Shown piece by piece: positions 7,429-13,663 of a stretch of DNA of 15,453 nucleotides. The position numbers were made by a program, and so were the translations under genes. The stretch's first letter is position 1. Every line of letters begins with the position of its first letter. Below the pieces are notes generated by a model. It worked only from the letters and a program-made list of their open reading frames with translations. It was not told where the DNA came from and ran no database searches. The stretch is from Bacillota bacterium. GTDB lineage: Bacteria; Bacillota; Clostridia; Christensenellales; Aristaeellaceae. The stretch is taken from positions 1 to 15,453 of the forward strand of contig JAEYPB010000008.1 of NCBI GenBank assembly GCA_023411175.1, in the 5' to 3' direction.

Positions 7429-8238
7429 ATGTCCATCATGCAGGCTTTTTGGCTGGGGCTCGTTCAGGGCCTGACGGAATTCTTGCCCATCAGTTCCTCG
7501 GGTCATCTGACCCTGGTGCAAAAACTCTTCGGTTTTTCCGCTGAAAATTTCCTGACGCTGGACATTTTGCTCCACGTAGGCACGCTGGTGGCGGTCGTCG
7601 CGGTGTACTGGAAGCGGCTGTGGAAGATGATCGTCGACCTATTCAAAGACCCGATGAAGAGCGAAATCTGGATGCTCATCATCGCGACCGTGCCGACGGT
7701 AATCGGCGCGCTCATCTTTGATTTTGACGATGCGTTTTCGAACGAGTTCATCGGCTTCGCGTTTCTGATGACCACGCTGATCATCTGGCTCGCCGACCTC
7801 ATCAGCGGCGTTTCGTTTGAAACCAAGAGCGTCAAGTGGTACAACGCGGTGGTCATGGGCCTCATGCAGTTGCTGGCGATCCTGCCGGGTATCTCCCGTT
7901 CCGGATCGACCATCTCCGGCGGCATTGCCAGCGGTCTTTCGAGAAAGCGGGCGGCGGACTTCGCGTTTCTCATGTCTGTACCGGCGATTCTCGGCGCCAT
8001 CGTTCTGGAGTTCATGAAAAACGGCAGCAGGGCCTTCGACGGTACGCTGATCACGGAGATGGGCGGCGCGCTGCCGCTTGTGACCGGGATCATCACCAGC
8101 GCGGCCTTTGGCTTCCTGGCGATCAAGTTCATGCTGTCCATCGTGCGCCGCGTGCGGCTGACCTGGTTCGGCGTGTACACCGGCATCCTGGGCATCCTGA
8201 TCCTTCTGGACCAGTTCATCTTCCATAAGTTCTTCTAA
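7429..8238 (+). CDS. uppP: Undecaprenyl-diphosphatase UppP (BacA)
   Basis: The 269-residue integral membrane protein removes a phosphate from undecaprenyl pyrophosphate outside the membrane so that the lipid carrier can be reused; overexpression of this family gives bacitracin resistance. The two signature regions are VQGLTEFLPISSSGHL (12-27, Glu17 and His26) and PGISRSGST (153-161, Arg157 and Ser159). Length and spacing are normal. Gln13 replaces the first Glu of the E. coli protein, a common variant. The start is ATG 7429 with AAGGAGG just upstream. It lies directly after the SEDS and PBP genes, so it supplies carrier lipid to the same wall-building step. Confidence 0.97.
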   Translation: MSIMQAFWLGLVQGLTEFLPISSSGHLTLVQKLFGFSAENFLTLDILLHVGTLVAVVAVYWKRLWKMIVDLFKDPMKSEIWMLIIATVPTVIGALIFDFDDAFSNEFIGFAFLMTTLIIWLADLISGVSFETKSVKWYNAVVMGLMQLLAILPGISRSGSTISGGIASGLSRKRAADFAFLMSVPAILGAIVLEFMKNGSRAFDGTLITEMGGALPLVTGIITSAAFGFLAIKFMLSIVRRVRLTWFGVYTGILGILILLDQFIFHKFF

Positions 8239-8246
8239 AGGCAAAA

Positions 8247-8481
8247 AACCGCTTCGCGGCTTCAGACCATCAACAAAGTCCCCGCGGGTATCAAACGTGC
8301 CCGGCGGCATGTACGCCGGGCACGGGATAGCGCCACCAGTACGTATACTGGTGGCGCTATCCACACCTTTGGTCAGTACGCCGCCCGAAAATTCCAGAAG
8401 AATTTCAGGCGCACGCAGTGTCTTCACTTCGCATCAAAAAACCGGCAGGTTTTTGATGCTTTGAAACCGCTTCGCGGCTTT
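8247..8481. repeat. Structured dispersed repeat, copy 2
   Basis: The core at 8263-8459 matches copy 1 at 97-295. The 11-bp (8296-8306 with 8314-8324) and 16-bp (8326-8341 with 8346-8361) stems are identical to copy 1; only their loops differ. The 6-bp hairpin (8389-8394 with 8400-8405) and the one at 8431-8459 show paired base changes. This copy is bracketed by aaccgcttcgcggctt-type hairpins at 8247-8262 and 8465-8481, unrelated to the brackets of copy 1. It begins 9 bases after uppP, and its left hairpin may serve as part of a weak terminator on either strand. No coding frame is credible. Confidence 0.85.
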
Positions 8482-8503
8482 CTTTTGCGCGTCAAACGGC
8501 GCA

Positions 8504-8535
8504 GGCCCTGTGAATCCAGGGATTCACGGCGGGCC
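8504..8535. repeat. Nested hairpin downstream of repeat copy 2
   Basis: A perfect 7-bp stem (GTGAATC 8510-8516 with GATTCAC 8521-8527) around a CAGG loop lies inside an outer GGCCC/GGGCC stem (8504-8508 with 8531-8535). It has no T-run, so it is not a standard terminator. It lies in an insertion-like segment (about 8484-8560) absent from copy 1. Confidence 0.55.
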
Positions 8536-8598
8536 CTTGCAAGAAGCGGAATAGCAGCCTTCGGCCGCACATGTCTCCCTCCGGTTGCCTCTGTTCCA

Positions 8599-8618
8599 TC
8601 GGGGGCTTCGGCCCCCGA
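8599..8618. repeat. GC-rich hairpin with TTCG tetraloop
   Basis: An 8-bp stem (8599-8606 with 8611-8618) closes a TTCG loop, the very stable UUCG tetraloop if transcribed from the plus strand. No T-run follows. It belongs to the gene-free stretch 8239-8791; apart from the listed hairpins I see nothing coding there. Confidence 0.55.
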
Positions 8619-8667
8619 ACCCCCAGGGATAAGAACCTCGAAAGCGGTCTGCCGATGCAAAACACAG

Positions 8668-8699
8668 AAAAAGCCCTTCCGGCTGAGGAAGAGCTTTTT
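8668..8699 (+). terminator. Bidirectional intrinsic terminator
   Basis: AAAAAGC (8668-8674) pairs with GCTTTTT (8693-8699) and CTTCC (8676-8680) with GGAAG (8687-8691), around a 6-base loop and one C-A mismatch. The flanking A- and T-runs let it work on both strands. It would end plus-strand transcripts from uppP and back up the thiI terminator. Confidence 0.7.
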
Positions 8700-8763
8700 T
8701 ATTGGGTCATACCTCCACCATCTATCCACAATAAACTAAAACCAAATACCGTATATTGCAAAA

Positions 8764-8778
8764 GCCCCTGTGCGGGGC
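8764..8778 (-). terminator. Candidate intrinsic terminator of the thiI operon
   Basis: On the minus strand GCCCC (8778-8774), a 5-base loop and GGGGC (8768-8764) are followed at once by TTTT. It lies 14 bases after the thiI stop. The stem is only 5 bp, so it may act together with the hairpin at 8668-8699. Confidence 0.55.
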
Positions 8779-8791
8779 AATTGCAATCCCA

Positions 8792-9943
8792 TTAATTATG
8801 CCAATACTTGACTTCCTCGGTATTCTCCACGGCCTCGTCAATGAGCGTGTCGCAATCGAGCAGCGCCTCGGCCTTTTCGATGTCCTCCAGACGGGGCTTC
8901 GTGGCCGGGTGGCGTGGCGTGAACACCGTGCAGCAGTCCTCGTATGGCAGGATCGATGTTTCGTAGGTGCCGATCCGGGTCGCCATCTGGGTGATTTCCA
9001 GCTTGTCGAGGCCGATCAGCGGCCTGAATACCGGCATCTCCACCACCCGGTCGGTGACGGCGATCGCCTCCAGCGTCTGGCTGGCCACCTGGCCCAGGTT
9101 CTCCCCGGTGACGAGGGCGAGACAGCCGCGGCGCCTCGCAAGCTTTTCCGCGATGCGCATCATGAACCGCCGCATGATGAGGGTGCCGAACTCATCCGGG
9201 CACTTTTCGTGGATCTCCATCTGGATTTTTGTAAAGGGCACCACGTCCACCGGCATGCCGCCGCCGTACGCGCCCAGAATGGCCGCGAGATCGATCACCT
9301 TCTGCTTGGCGCGCTCGCTGGTGTAGGGAAAGCTGAAGAAGTGGATGCCCCGGATCGTCACACCCCGGCGCATGATCTGGTAGCCCGCCACGGGGCTGTC
9401 GATGCCGCCCGAGAGGAGCAGCGCCGCCCGGCCGCCGGTGCCCAGCGGCATGCCGCCCACGGCGATTTTTTCGCCGGAGTAGACGTAGGCCATGTCGCGG
9501 ATCTCCACCGAGATTCTGTGCTCGGGCTTGTGCACGTCCACCCTGAGGGCGGGATTGGCATCCAGAACCTTCCCACCCAGTTCACGGCCCATCACCATCG
9601 AATCGGGCTGAAAGCGCTTGTCGCTGCGCCGGGCGTCGATTTTGAAGGTGCCGGAGAGCGGCTTTGCGATTTCCACCACCGCCTGGGCGATGGCTTCGTA
9701 ATCCTTCTCCAACTCCATCGCCACGCTGACCGAGTACACGCCGAACACGCGGCAGACCTTATCCATCGCCAGCGCCATGTCGCTCACGTCCGACACGTAG
9801 ATGCGCGCGTCGCTCATCCACACGCGCCCGCCCAGCGGCTTCACCGCAAACTTGATGTTGTCCACCAGCTTGCGCAGAAAATAAGGGCGGTTGAGGCCCT
9901 TCAAATGAACTTCCCCAAAGCGCACGAGCAAGACTTCCCGCAC
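8792..9943 (-). CDS. thiI: tRNA 4-thiouridine synthase ThiI (short form without rhodanese domain)
   Basis: The 383-residue protein has an N-terminal ferredoxin-like region and THUMP domain (about 1-165) for tRNA binding, then a PP-loop adenylation domain with SGGIDSP (178-184). ENLGQVASQTLEAI (281-294) and CCTVFTPRHPATKP (337-350) are typical of ThiI. It adenylates U8 of tRNA and transfers sulfur to make s4U. The E. coli rhodanese domain is absent, as in Bacillus, where a dedicated desulfurase hands over sulfur directly; the adjacent nifS-like gene fits that. Start choice: ATG 9949 overlaps the desulfurase stop as ATGA, but GGAGG (9956-9952) is only 2 bases from it. GTG 9943 has 8-base spacing and aligns with family N-termini, so I prefer it. 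Confidence 0.94.
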   Translation of the reverse strand: MREVLLVRFGEVHLKGLNRPYFLRKLVDNIKFAVKPLGGRVWMSDARIYVSDVSDMALAMDKVCRVFGVYSVSVAMELEKDYEAIAQAVVEIAKPLSGTFKIDARRSDKRFQPDSMVMGRELGGKVLDANPALRVDVHKPEHRISVEIRDMAYVYSGEKIAVGGMPLGTGGRAALLLSGGIDSPVAGYQIMRRGVTIRGIHFFSFPYTSERAKQKVIDLAAILGAYGGGMPVDVVPFTKIQMEIHEKCPDEFGTLIMRRFMMRIAEKLARRRGCLALVTGENLGQVASQTLEAIAVTDRVVEMPVFRPLIGLDKLEITQMATRIGTYETSILPYEDCCTVFTPRHPATKPRLEDIEKAEALLDCDTLIDEAVENTEEVKYWHN

Positions 9944-9945
9944 GT

Positions 9946-11091
9946 TCATCGCCTCCAAAACTTTGACAGCACCGCGTACTGCGCGCCGGCGCGCTCCGCG
10001 GCATAGTCGATTTCTTCCTCCGTGGTGTGAGGGGACAGGCTGAAGCGGATCGCGCACTCCGCGCGCTCCGCCGGGATGCCCATCGCAATCAGCACCGGGC
10101 TGACCTTGCGCTTCTTTGAGGAGCAGGCCGAGCCGGTGGATACGTAAACCCCGTCGCCCTCCAGCGCGTGCAGCATGACCTCGCCGCGCACCCCCGGAAA
10201 GCCCACGTTCAAAATGTGGGGCGCGCCCGCCTCCGGCGCGGGGCCGAAGACCTCCGCCCGGGGCACCGCCTGCCGGATCGCGTTCCAGAGCCGGAGCTTC
10301 TTCACCCGGAGCGGCGCGTCAATATCCCCCATCCCGCCCAGCTCACGAATGGCCTGCATGAGCCCCGCGATGCCCGGTGTGTTCTCGGTACCAGACCGCA
10401 GGCTCTTTTCCTGCCCCCCGCCCACCTGACGGGGCTTGACCCTCGCCTTCGAGGCCAGCACCAGCGCGCCCACGCCCTTGGGGCCGTGCAGCTTGTGGGC
10501 CGACAGCGTGTAGAAGTCCACGCCCCGGACGTCGAAGGGCATGCGCAGAAAGCCCTGCACGCCGTCCACGTGGATCATCGCCCCCGGAGACAGGGCGCGC
10601 ACCGTTTCGGTCAGCTTCCTCGCATCCAGCACCGCGCCAGTTTCGTTGTTGACCTGCATCGCGCTGACGAGCGCCGCCCCGCCTGAGAGCGCCGACTCCA
10701 GCGCCATCCAGTCCAGCTGGCCTTCCCGATCGACCGGGAGAACGACGACCTCGTGCCCCTGGGCGCGCAGTTCGTCGTAGGCCGCGAGCACCGACGGATG
10801 CTCCGTCGAGGAGACGAGCACGCGGGCCGGGCCTCTTCCGGCGGCTATCGCGCCCAGAATCGCCAAATTGTTGGCTTCGGTGCCGCCGGAGGTGAAAACG
10901 ACGTCCTCCGGCCGCGCGGTAAGCGCCCGGGCGATCTCCTCGCGGCAGGCGCGCATCGCGCGTTCCGCATCCATCGCCGGAGCGTAGAGCGAGGACGGAT
11001 TGAAATATCCGTCCCGCATCGATTCCATCATGGCCGCCGTCACGCCGTCTGAAGGACGGGTGGTGGCGCTGTTGTCCAGGTACGCCCTCAT
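9946..11091 (-). CDS. Cysteine desulfurase, NifS/IscS family (NifZ-like partner of ThiI)
   Basis: This 381-residue PLP enzyme removes sulfur from cysteine and carries it as a persulfide. Visible residues are His98 (STEHPS), Asp176 and Gln179 (HVDGVQ), the PLP lysine Lys200 (SAHKLHG) and the persulfide cysteine Cys323 in STGSACSSKK. The N-terminus YLDNSATT is typical. In Bacillus the desulfurase beside thiI (NifZ) serves only s4U, and the zero-gap arrangement here suggests the same. It starts at ATG 11091, overlapping the stop of the DUF6106-like gene by ATGA. Its own Shine-Dalgarno (GGCAGG) is weak, which points to translational coupling. No IscU/SufU scaffold gene is nearby, so general Fe-S work is less likely. 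Confidence 0.94.
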   Translation of the reverse strand: MRAYLDNSATTRPSDGVTAAMMESMRDGYFNPSSLYAPAMDAERAMRACREEIARALTARPEDVVFTSGGTEANNLAILGAIAAGRGPARVLVSSTEHPSVLAAYDELRAQGHEVVVLPVDREGQLDWMALESALSGGAALVSAMQVNNETGAVLDARKLTETVRALSPGAMIHVDGVQGFLRMPFDVRGVDFYTLSAHKLHGPKGVGALVLASKARVKPRQVGGGQEKSLRSGTENTPGIAGLMQAIRELGGMGDIDAPLRVKKLRLWNAIRQAVPRAEVFGPAPEAGAPHILNVGFPGVRGEVMLHALEGDGVYVSTGSACSSKKRKVSPVLIAMGIPAERAECAIRFSLSPHTTEEEIDYAAERAGAQYAVLSKFWRR

Positions 11092-11636
11092 GCCTGCCAG
11101 ATGCCGTAATTCATGTAGTTCGGCCGCTTGACCAAACCCACCATTTCATCCGACAGTTCCACGATCATCAGGTGCTTGACGCCGGCCTTGACGAAGTAGA
11201 AGTAGTACAGCTTCGCGGCACGGTTCAAAAACCAATTGTGCTTTTTGACGCCCTGCATGGTCACATACCGCTGAAACGAGGGATGGTTCACCGGGCCGGC
11301 GGCTTCGACCGTCTTCATCGGAAGGCTGGTCAGGTAGCGGCGGCGGGTGTTGTTGAGCACCTTGCTCACGTCGAGATCGCCGTTTGTGAAGGCGTATTCG
11401 TACTCGCTCTTGAGCTCGTCCTTATAGCGGTAGATCAGAAAGGCCAGGCCACCGTTCACCACCAGCAGAATGATGGGGCCGAAGCTGAAGCCGGAAGACA
11501 GCATTGCCATGACGCCCGAAAGCCCGATCATCGCCGTCAGCGCGAACACCACCAGCGCCACCCAGGCGAGCATGTAGAGAAATCCGTAGAGCCCGGCGTT
11601 GTGGCGGACGGCCACCTCTTCGCGGAAATTGTCCAA
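11088..11636 (-). CDS. Small membrane protein, resembles DUF6106
   Basis: The 182-residue protein has two hydrophobic segments (about 16-46 and 52-69) and then a basic, aromatic-rich soluble part. The stretch YEYAFTNGDLDVSKV (79-93) is a feature I associate with the DUF6106 family of Clostridia, from memory only. No catalytic motif is evident and the function is unknown. It starts at TTG 11636, with GGGAGGG 8 bases upstream; a nearby ATG (11644) is out of frame. It is the first gene of the nifS-thiI transcript and overlaps the desulfurase by ATGA, so it is made with the s4U enzymes, though a role in that pathway is only inference. Confidence 0.82.
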   Translation of the reverse strand: MDNFREEVAVRHNAGLYGFLYMLAWVALVVFALTAMIGLSGVMAMLSSGFSFGPIILLVVNGGLAFLIYRYKDELKSEYEYAFTNGDLDVSKVLNNTRRRYLTSLPMKTVEAAGPVNHPSFQRYVTMQGVKKHNWFLNRAAKLYYFYFVKAGVKHLMIVELSDEMVGLVKRPNYMNYGIWQA

Positions 11637-11668
11637 AAATCCATCCCTCCCGAACAGTTCATGCTTCT

Positions 11669-11704
11669 ATTATACCATTATACCATGCCGGAGCGGCTTG
11701 TCGA
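11669..11704 (-). promoter_or_regulatory. Promoter of the DUF6106-nifS-thiI operon with tandem extended -10
   Basis: The minus strand reads TGGTATAATGGTATAAT: two TATAAT boxes (11682-11677 and 11674-11669), each with an upstream TGG extended -10. TCGACA at 11704-11699 is a fair -35 for the first, with 16 bases between. Transcription would start about 30 bases before the TTG start. Confidence 0.65.
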
Positions 11705-11759
11705 TCAAATTTTGTGACAAAACTTTGCATTCCACGTGAAATGCGCCCGCGGGAAAGGA

Positions 11760-11780
11760 TTTTGACAACGTCCGTCAAAA
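11760..11780. promoter_or_regulatory. Operator-like inverted repeat over the -35 box
   Basis: TTTTGAC (11760-11766) and GTCAAAA (11774-11780) form a perfect 7-bp inverted repeat with a 7-base spacer. It covers the -35 hexamer and the start of the spacer of the zinc-ribbon gene promoter. This is a typical place for a dimeric repressor, but I cannot name one. Confidence 0.4.
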
Positions 11781-11790
11781 CAGATATAAT
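11762..11790 (+). promoter_or_regulatory. Consensus sigma-A promoter of the zinc-ribbon gene
   Basis: TTGACA (11762-11767) and TATAAT (11785-11790) are both perfect and 17 bases apart. The start of transcription should be near 11797, giving a leader of about 60 bases. Confidence 0.85.
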
Positions 11791-11834
11791 GATCAAACGT
11801 ATAAATGATTTGAACCAGAACGCATGGCTAACCG

Positions 11835-11858
11835 CAATCGGTTGGAGGTAACCAATTG
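11835..11858 (+). promoter_or_regulatory. Hairpin holding the ribosome binding site in its loop
   Basis: CAAT and GGTT (11835-11843) pair with AACC and ATTG (11850-11858), with one C-A mismatch. The 6-base loop (11844-11849) is GGAGGT, the Shine-Dalgarno. The TTG start codon is the last three bases of the 3' stem. The structure is visible; any effect on translation is inference. Confidence 0.45.
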
Positions 11859-13229
11859 AAATGCCCGAACTGCGGCGCGAGCGTCGCTGCGGGGCGCACG
11901 CACTGCGCCCGCTGCAACCAGGTGATTGACGCTTTCGCCTCCTCTTCCGCCCGAAAGGGCCCCACCCGCGCCATGCGCGTCGCCACAGGCTTCATGTGGA
12001 CGTTTTTTGCGCTGGTCTCGGTGGTCTTTTTATGCCTCGCGACCTACCGGCTGTACTTCTGGTTTGACGCCTGGCGCCTCGGCCGCATGTACGAGGTGGG
12101 CGGCAGGATGGCGCCGGATGTCGAGGAAATCACGCTGGAGGACGGCCGCATCGGCCATGCGATCACCTTCTACGGCGACGACGGGCACTCCGTATTCATC
12201 AAAGAATTGGACCAGTCGTTTCTGCTGACGGGGGGCCTTGCCCGCATCGAGGTAGCCGACAGCAGTTGGTTCACCGAAAAGCCGGAGGACGCCGAAGCCG
12301 CCGTGATTACGATGACCCCGGTGCTTGAGAGTGAAAACGGCGACGCCGCGGAACTCCCGCCCCTCGAACTCACCGTCAAGGTGCCCGAATCGCCGCTGAC
12401 CTTGCTCAGCCCAACCAGCGACTTCCAGGAGGTAGTAAATTCAATCTACTCCTTGCAATTGCAGGTTGTGCCGGGGTCAAGAATTCTGGTTAACGGCGAG
12501 GACGTGACCGACGTCGTGGACTACGCCGGGCTTCTGTCCGCCAACATAAGCGTCGGCTACGGCGACAACAGCATCTCCATCCTCGTGGAGACGGCGAACC
12601 ACCGGCAGACCCGCAGGGACATCGTGCTCTACCGAGAGCCGCAGGACATTCCGCTGGAGCCCAGCCTGAACATCGCGAAGACTTCCTCGAAGGACACCAT
12701 GTCCATCTCCGGCACGATCGATCCCTCCGCGACGCTGGTGGTGGATACCGAGTATGTGCAGGATTCCATCAAGATCAGCCAGGACGGCAGCTTCTCCTTC
12801 AAGGCGAAGTTCACCACCATCGGCGACAACACCGTCACCTTCCGCGCCCAGAAGCCCGGCCTCACGGACTCGGTGGTTTCGGTACATGTCAACTATGTGC
12901 CGTCGCTCAACGACTATTCCCGCAAGGCCTGGAAGATGGACTACAAGAACCTGCTGCTCACCTACCGCCAGTGGTTTGGCAAGGTGTTCCTGTGCCGCGG
13001 GCCGATCGTGGAAATCATTCAGGACGAAACGCCGCTTCTGGTCATGGATGTCGGCACCGAGGCGGAGCCCCAGTACGTGATTCTGGACAACGCCTCCTCG
13101 TTGGCCGCGCCTTCCGTCGGCGTCACCTACAAAGCCTACGCGGATGTGGCTGGCAACGGCAATTACTTCTATAGCGACGTCTACTGCCCGAGGCTGACCG
13201 CCCGGTACATTATGCCTACTGAAGGCTGA
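11856..13229 (+). CDS. Zinc-ribbon membrane protein with a large extracellular region
   Basis: A zinc ribbon with CxxC-x10-CxxC (Cys3, 6, 17, 20) opens the 457-residue protein. One membrane segment follows (about 43-66), so the ribbon is cytosolic and residues 70-457 are outside. The outer part is rich in beta-strand patterns. Residues about 170-260 and 265-348 look like two Ig-like or bacterial-repeat domains (VNGEDVT at 212-218, ISGTIDPSATLVV at 284-296), and about 350-457 could be a small beta-barrel. The arrangement recalls envelope-sensor proteins with an N-terminal zinc ribbon, but I recognise no named gene. The start is TTG 11856 with GGAGG 7 bases upstream, which keeps the first CxxC; no ATG is nearby. 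It is a single-gene unit ended by the terminator at 13253-13282. Confidence 0.85.
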   Translation: MKCPNCGASVAAGRTHCARCNQVIDAFASSSARKGPTRAMRVATGFMWTFFALVSVVFLCLATYRLYFWFDAWRLGRMYEVGGRMAPDVEEITLEDGRIGHAITFYGDDGHSVFIKELDQSFLLTGGLARIEVADSSWFTEKPEDAEAAVITMTPVLESENGDAAELPPLELTVKVPESPLTLLSPTSDFQEVVNSIYSLQLQVVPGSRILVNGEDVTDVVDYAGLLSANISVGYGDNSISILVETANHRQTRRDIVLYREPQDIPLEPSLNIAKTSSKDTMSISGTIDPSATLVVDTEYVQDSIKISQDGSFSFKAKFTTIGDNTVTFRAQKPGLTDSVVSVHVNYVPSLNDYSRKAWKMDYKNLLLTYRQWFGKVFLCRGPIVEIIQDETPLLVMDVGTEAEPQYVILDNASSLAAPSVGVTYKAYADVAGNGNYFYSDVYCPRLTARYIMPTEG

Positions 13230-13252
13230 CCGTTTAAGCCGCGTTAGTCCAT

Positions 13253-13282
13253 AAAGGCCGCCCCTCGCGGGAGCGGCCTTTT
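13253..13282 (+). terminator. Intrinsic terminator of the zinc-ribbon gene
   Basis: AAAGGCCGC (13253-13261) pairs with GCGGCCTTT (13273-13281), extended by CCC/GGG with one bulged A around a TCGC loop. A short T-run follows. It lies 23 bases after the stop codon. Confidence 0.85.
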
Positions 13283-13373
13283 CCATGTGCCGCGTCACGC
13301 GACCGCGCGTGCCTCCAGCGTCGCGATCGGTCCTCAGCAGTCCTCTGCCACTTCTGCGCGTCACGAAAATAAC

Positions 13374-13402
13374 TTGACGAATGGAAAAAAGGCGGTTATC
13401 AT
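13374..13402 (+). promoter_or_regulatory. Promoter of the mgtE leader
   Basis: TTGACG (13374-13379) and TATCAT (13397-13402) are 17 bases apart. Transcription should start near 13409, so the mRNA leader before mgtE is about 255 bases, far longer than translation needs. Confidence 0.7.
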
Positions 13403-13454
13403 GGATTTGTCCGGCTTGCCGGAATCATCATAACGCATGAGGAGGTGGCCCCGA

Positions 13455-13526
13455 ATGGACGACGGAGAACGATGCACGTCCACTGAAGGAGTGCCTCGAT
13501 CATGCTTTAGACCCGTTAGCATCTGA
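13455..13526 (+). CDS. Putative 23-residue leader peptide upstream of mgtE
   Basis: ATG 13455 follows AGGAGGT (13440-13446) by 8 bases, one of the best ribosome binding sites in the window. The frame has 23 codons and stops at TGA 13524-13526. The peptide starts MDDGERC and contains GVPRSC and RPV. Codons 11-14 (13485-13496) are exactly the RNA strand that can form the antiterminator helix, and the stop codon lies in the 3' side of P3. So ribosome position could choose between the alternative helices. In enterobacteria the Mg2+ genes mgtA and mgtCBR are controlled by short leader ORFs rich in acidic and proline codons. A parallel is possible but unproven. An in-frame ATG at 13437 precedes the ribosome binding site and is less likely. 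Confidence 0.5.
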   Translation: MDDGERCTSTEGVPRSCFRPVSI

Positions 13527-13565
13527 TCAGGCGCCCTTCCTCTGGTCTACGCATCGCCCGAAGTT

Positions 13566-13607
13566 CAGGCACTCTTTTGGCCCCAAGCGCAAAGGTGTCT
13601 GTTTTTT
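13566..13607 (+). terminator. Intrinsic terminator within the mgtE leader
   Basis: CAGGCACT (13566-13573) pairs with GGTGTCTG (13594-13601), including two G-T pairs; after a C-A mismatch two more A-T pairs extend it. TTTTTT (13602-13607) follows at once. Since it stands between promoter and gene, it is an attenuator and must be bypassed for mgtE expression. Confidence 0.65.
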
Positions 13608-13663
13608 CGTGCCCCGGCGCGGCGCATCCCCGCCCGCCGGCATATAGAAGAGGAGGGAAGCAC

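Larger units (their letters stand above)
13409..13663 (+). promoter_or_regulatory. mgtE leader: predicted attenuator with three-helix fold
   Basis: A 5' hairpin (13410-13414 with 13419-13423) comes first. Helix P1 pairs 13439-13445 with 13536-13542 and encloses P2 (13456-13461 with 13477-13482) and P3, a 13-bp bulged hairpin (13493-13506 with 13518-13532). A terminator follows at 13566-13607. The strand 13485-13496 can instead pair with 13567-13578 (12 bp, two of them G-T), which would break both P3 and the terminator. P1 would also hide the Shine-Dalgarno of the leader ORF. I looked for the conserved M-box core known from Mg2+ riboswitches and do not see it. All pairings were found by eye. 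Confidence 0.6.

Noticed and set aside
8756..10006. 416-codon plus-strand frame opposite thiI
   Set aside because: Rich in His, Arg and Asp as antisense frames of GC-rich genes are; thiI motifs on the other strand are unambiguous.
12477..13364. 295-codon minus-strand frame opposite the zinc-ribbon gene
   Set aside because: It crosses the terminator at 13253-13282 and has no family features.
13401..13433. 10-codon ORF at 13401
   Set aside because: Its ATG overlaps the -10 box, upstream of the expected transcription start, and it lacks a ribosome binding site.
13409..13663. M-box (ykoK) Mg2+ riboswitch before mgtE
   Set aside because: The conserved AGGTGAGGCTCCT and GCTGCTGCC-type segments are not present; only the position and presence of a terminator fit. 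A covariance-model search was not possible here.
13577..13663. Longer MgtE N-terminus from the open frame starting at 13577
   Set aside because: The extension runs through the leader terminator and lacks family similarity, while TTG 13664 has a strong ribosome binding site.
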